The notes below the pieces were generated by a model. That model worked only from the letters and a program-made list of their open reading frames with translations, did not search any database and was not told the DNA's origin. A stretch of DNA of 64,000 bases from Prochlorococcus marinus str. SB (lineage in GTDB: Bacteria > Cyanobacteriota > Cyanobacteriia > PCC-6307 > Cyanobiaceae): assembly GCF_000760115.1 (NCBI RefSeq), contig NZ_JNAS01000001.1, positions 186,001-250,000 on the forward strand. Direction: 5' to 3'. Positions 63,844 to 64,000 of the stretch are shown one piece after another; within the stretch, counting starts at the first letter, position 1; each line of letters begins with the position of its first letter. The position numbers and the translations under genes are program-made.

Positions 63844-64000
63844 TTAAGATCCTAATTTAAATGCTTCAAGTATAACAGCATAAATTGCACCAATTCTTAA
63901 TTTATCAACTACGGTCCATAGATAATAAAATTTTGAACTTGCTGCAGGTTTAATTCTTATAATGATTTCAATAAAAATTATAATTATAGGGACCATTATC
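63844..64000 (-). CDS. Ycf20/DUF565-like membrane protein, partial
   Basis: The gene enters from the right edge; the last 51 codons are visible. A hydrophobic segment (IMVPIIIIFIEIII) is followed by FYYLWTVVDKLRIGAIYAVI and the end LEAFKLGS, which fits the C-terminal KIGxxYGLFxDAFKLGS pattern I recall for Ycf20/DUF565 proteins, linked in algae to photoprotection. The N-terminus is outside the window. Confidence 0.7.
   Translation of the reverse strand, partial: IMVPIIIIFIEIIIRIKPAASSKFYYLWTVVDKLRIGAIYAVILEAFKLGS

Overview
The window is very AT-rich, with short intergenic gaps, overlapping gene ends and many TTG starts. It encodes PsaK, a CCB2/CCB4-type cytochrome b6 assembly factor, Ycf19-, Ycf20- and HemJ-like proteins, CobN and many cyanobacterial DUF families (DUF1651, DUF1995, DUF2237, DUF2499, DUF3110, DUF3593). 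This content points to a streamlined marine picocyanobacterium, most likely high-light-adapted Prochlorococcus. The clade cannot be fixed from the sequence alone. Apart from one small repeat family, the chromosome looks ordinary: no insertion sequence, prophage, CRISPR array or rRNA operon is visible.

Layout. 1-5,260: minus-strand lspA (cut by the edge), bioY, a MacB-like permease, pyk, a YggT protein and scpB, with a plus-strand MazG-like gene. 5,264-15,027: ilvA, dxs (plus), then a long minus run of psaK, DUF3593, DUF2499, prxQ, rpmB, htpG, hisZ, an IMPase-family gene and a ferredoxin. 15,077-24,456: tRNA-Ser(GGA), dnaK overlapping a dnaJ-like gene, DUF3110, cyclophilin, ribBA (minus), argC, purN (minus) and pgi. 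24,453-35,306: leuS (minus), dapF-cysteine desulfurase-DUF1995-dacB, coaD (minus), a flavin reductase, uvrC, hemJ and a PHP phosphoesterase. 35,308-47,316: cobN (minus), ilvE, metH, a few small genes, an Ap4A phosphorylase, a ribbon-helix-helix/J-domain fusion and a repeat-bounded small secreted-protein gene. 47,320-56,568: pheT (minus), rpmG-rpsR-RNase II-like gene, metG-lptC, a CCB factor (minus), cobU, trmL, tRNA-Met(CAT), clpS and DUF1651. 56,569-60,094 is a different kind of region: loosely packed, with about ten proteins under 75 residues, a thioredoxin-like protein, a RHH regulator with its own repeated operator-like sites, and two hairpins. 60,398-64,000: a 2-Cys peroxiredoxin, a membrane protein, a divergent FtsH, rpmF and the end of a ycf20-like gene.

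How the genes fit together. Most are single-copy housekeeping genes: translation (four aminoacyl-tRNA synthetase or ribosomal clusters and two tRNAs), protein quality control (HtpG, DnaK/DnaJ, ClpS, FtsH-like), amino-acid synthesis (ilvA, ilvE, argC, dapF, metH, hisZ), isoprenoid, riboflavin, CoA and B12 metabolism (dxs, ribBA, coaD, cobN, cobU), and photosystem or tetrapyrrole functions (psaK, hemJ, CCB). Cobalamin synthesis genes and a B12-dependent methionine synthase occur in the same window.

Most notable: (1) an FtsH homologue with an intact AAA+ module but with the zinc-protease HEXXH changed to NEVGR, and without the usual first membrane helix; (2) a RHH regulator whose promoter carries two AGTGTNRCACT-type sites 22 bp apart, with a third at the end of the gene; (3) three copies of a 48-bp hairpin-bearing repeat bracketing a small secreted protein; (4) the small-protein-rich region itself.
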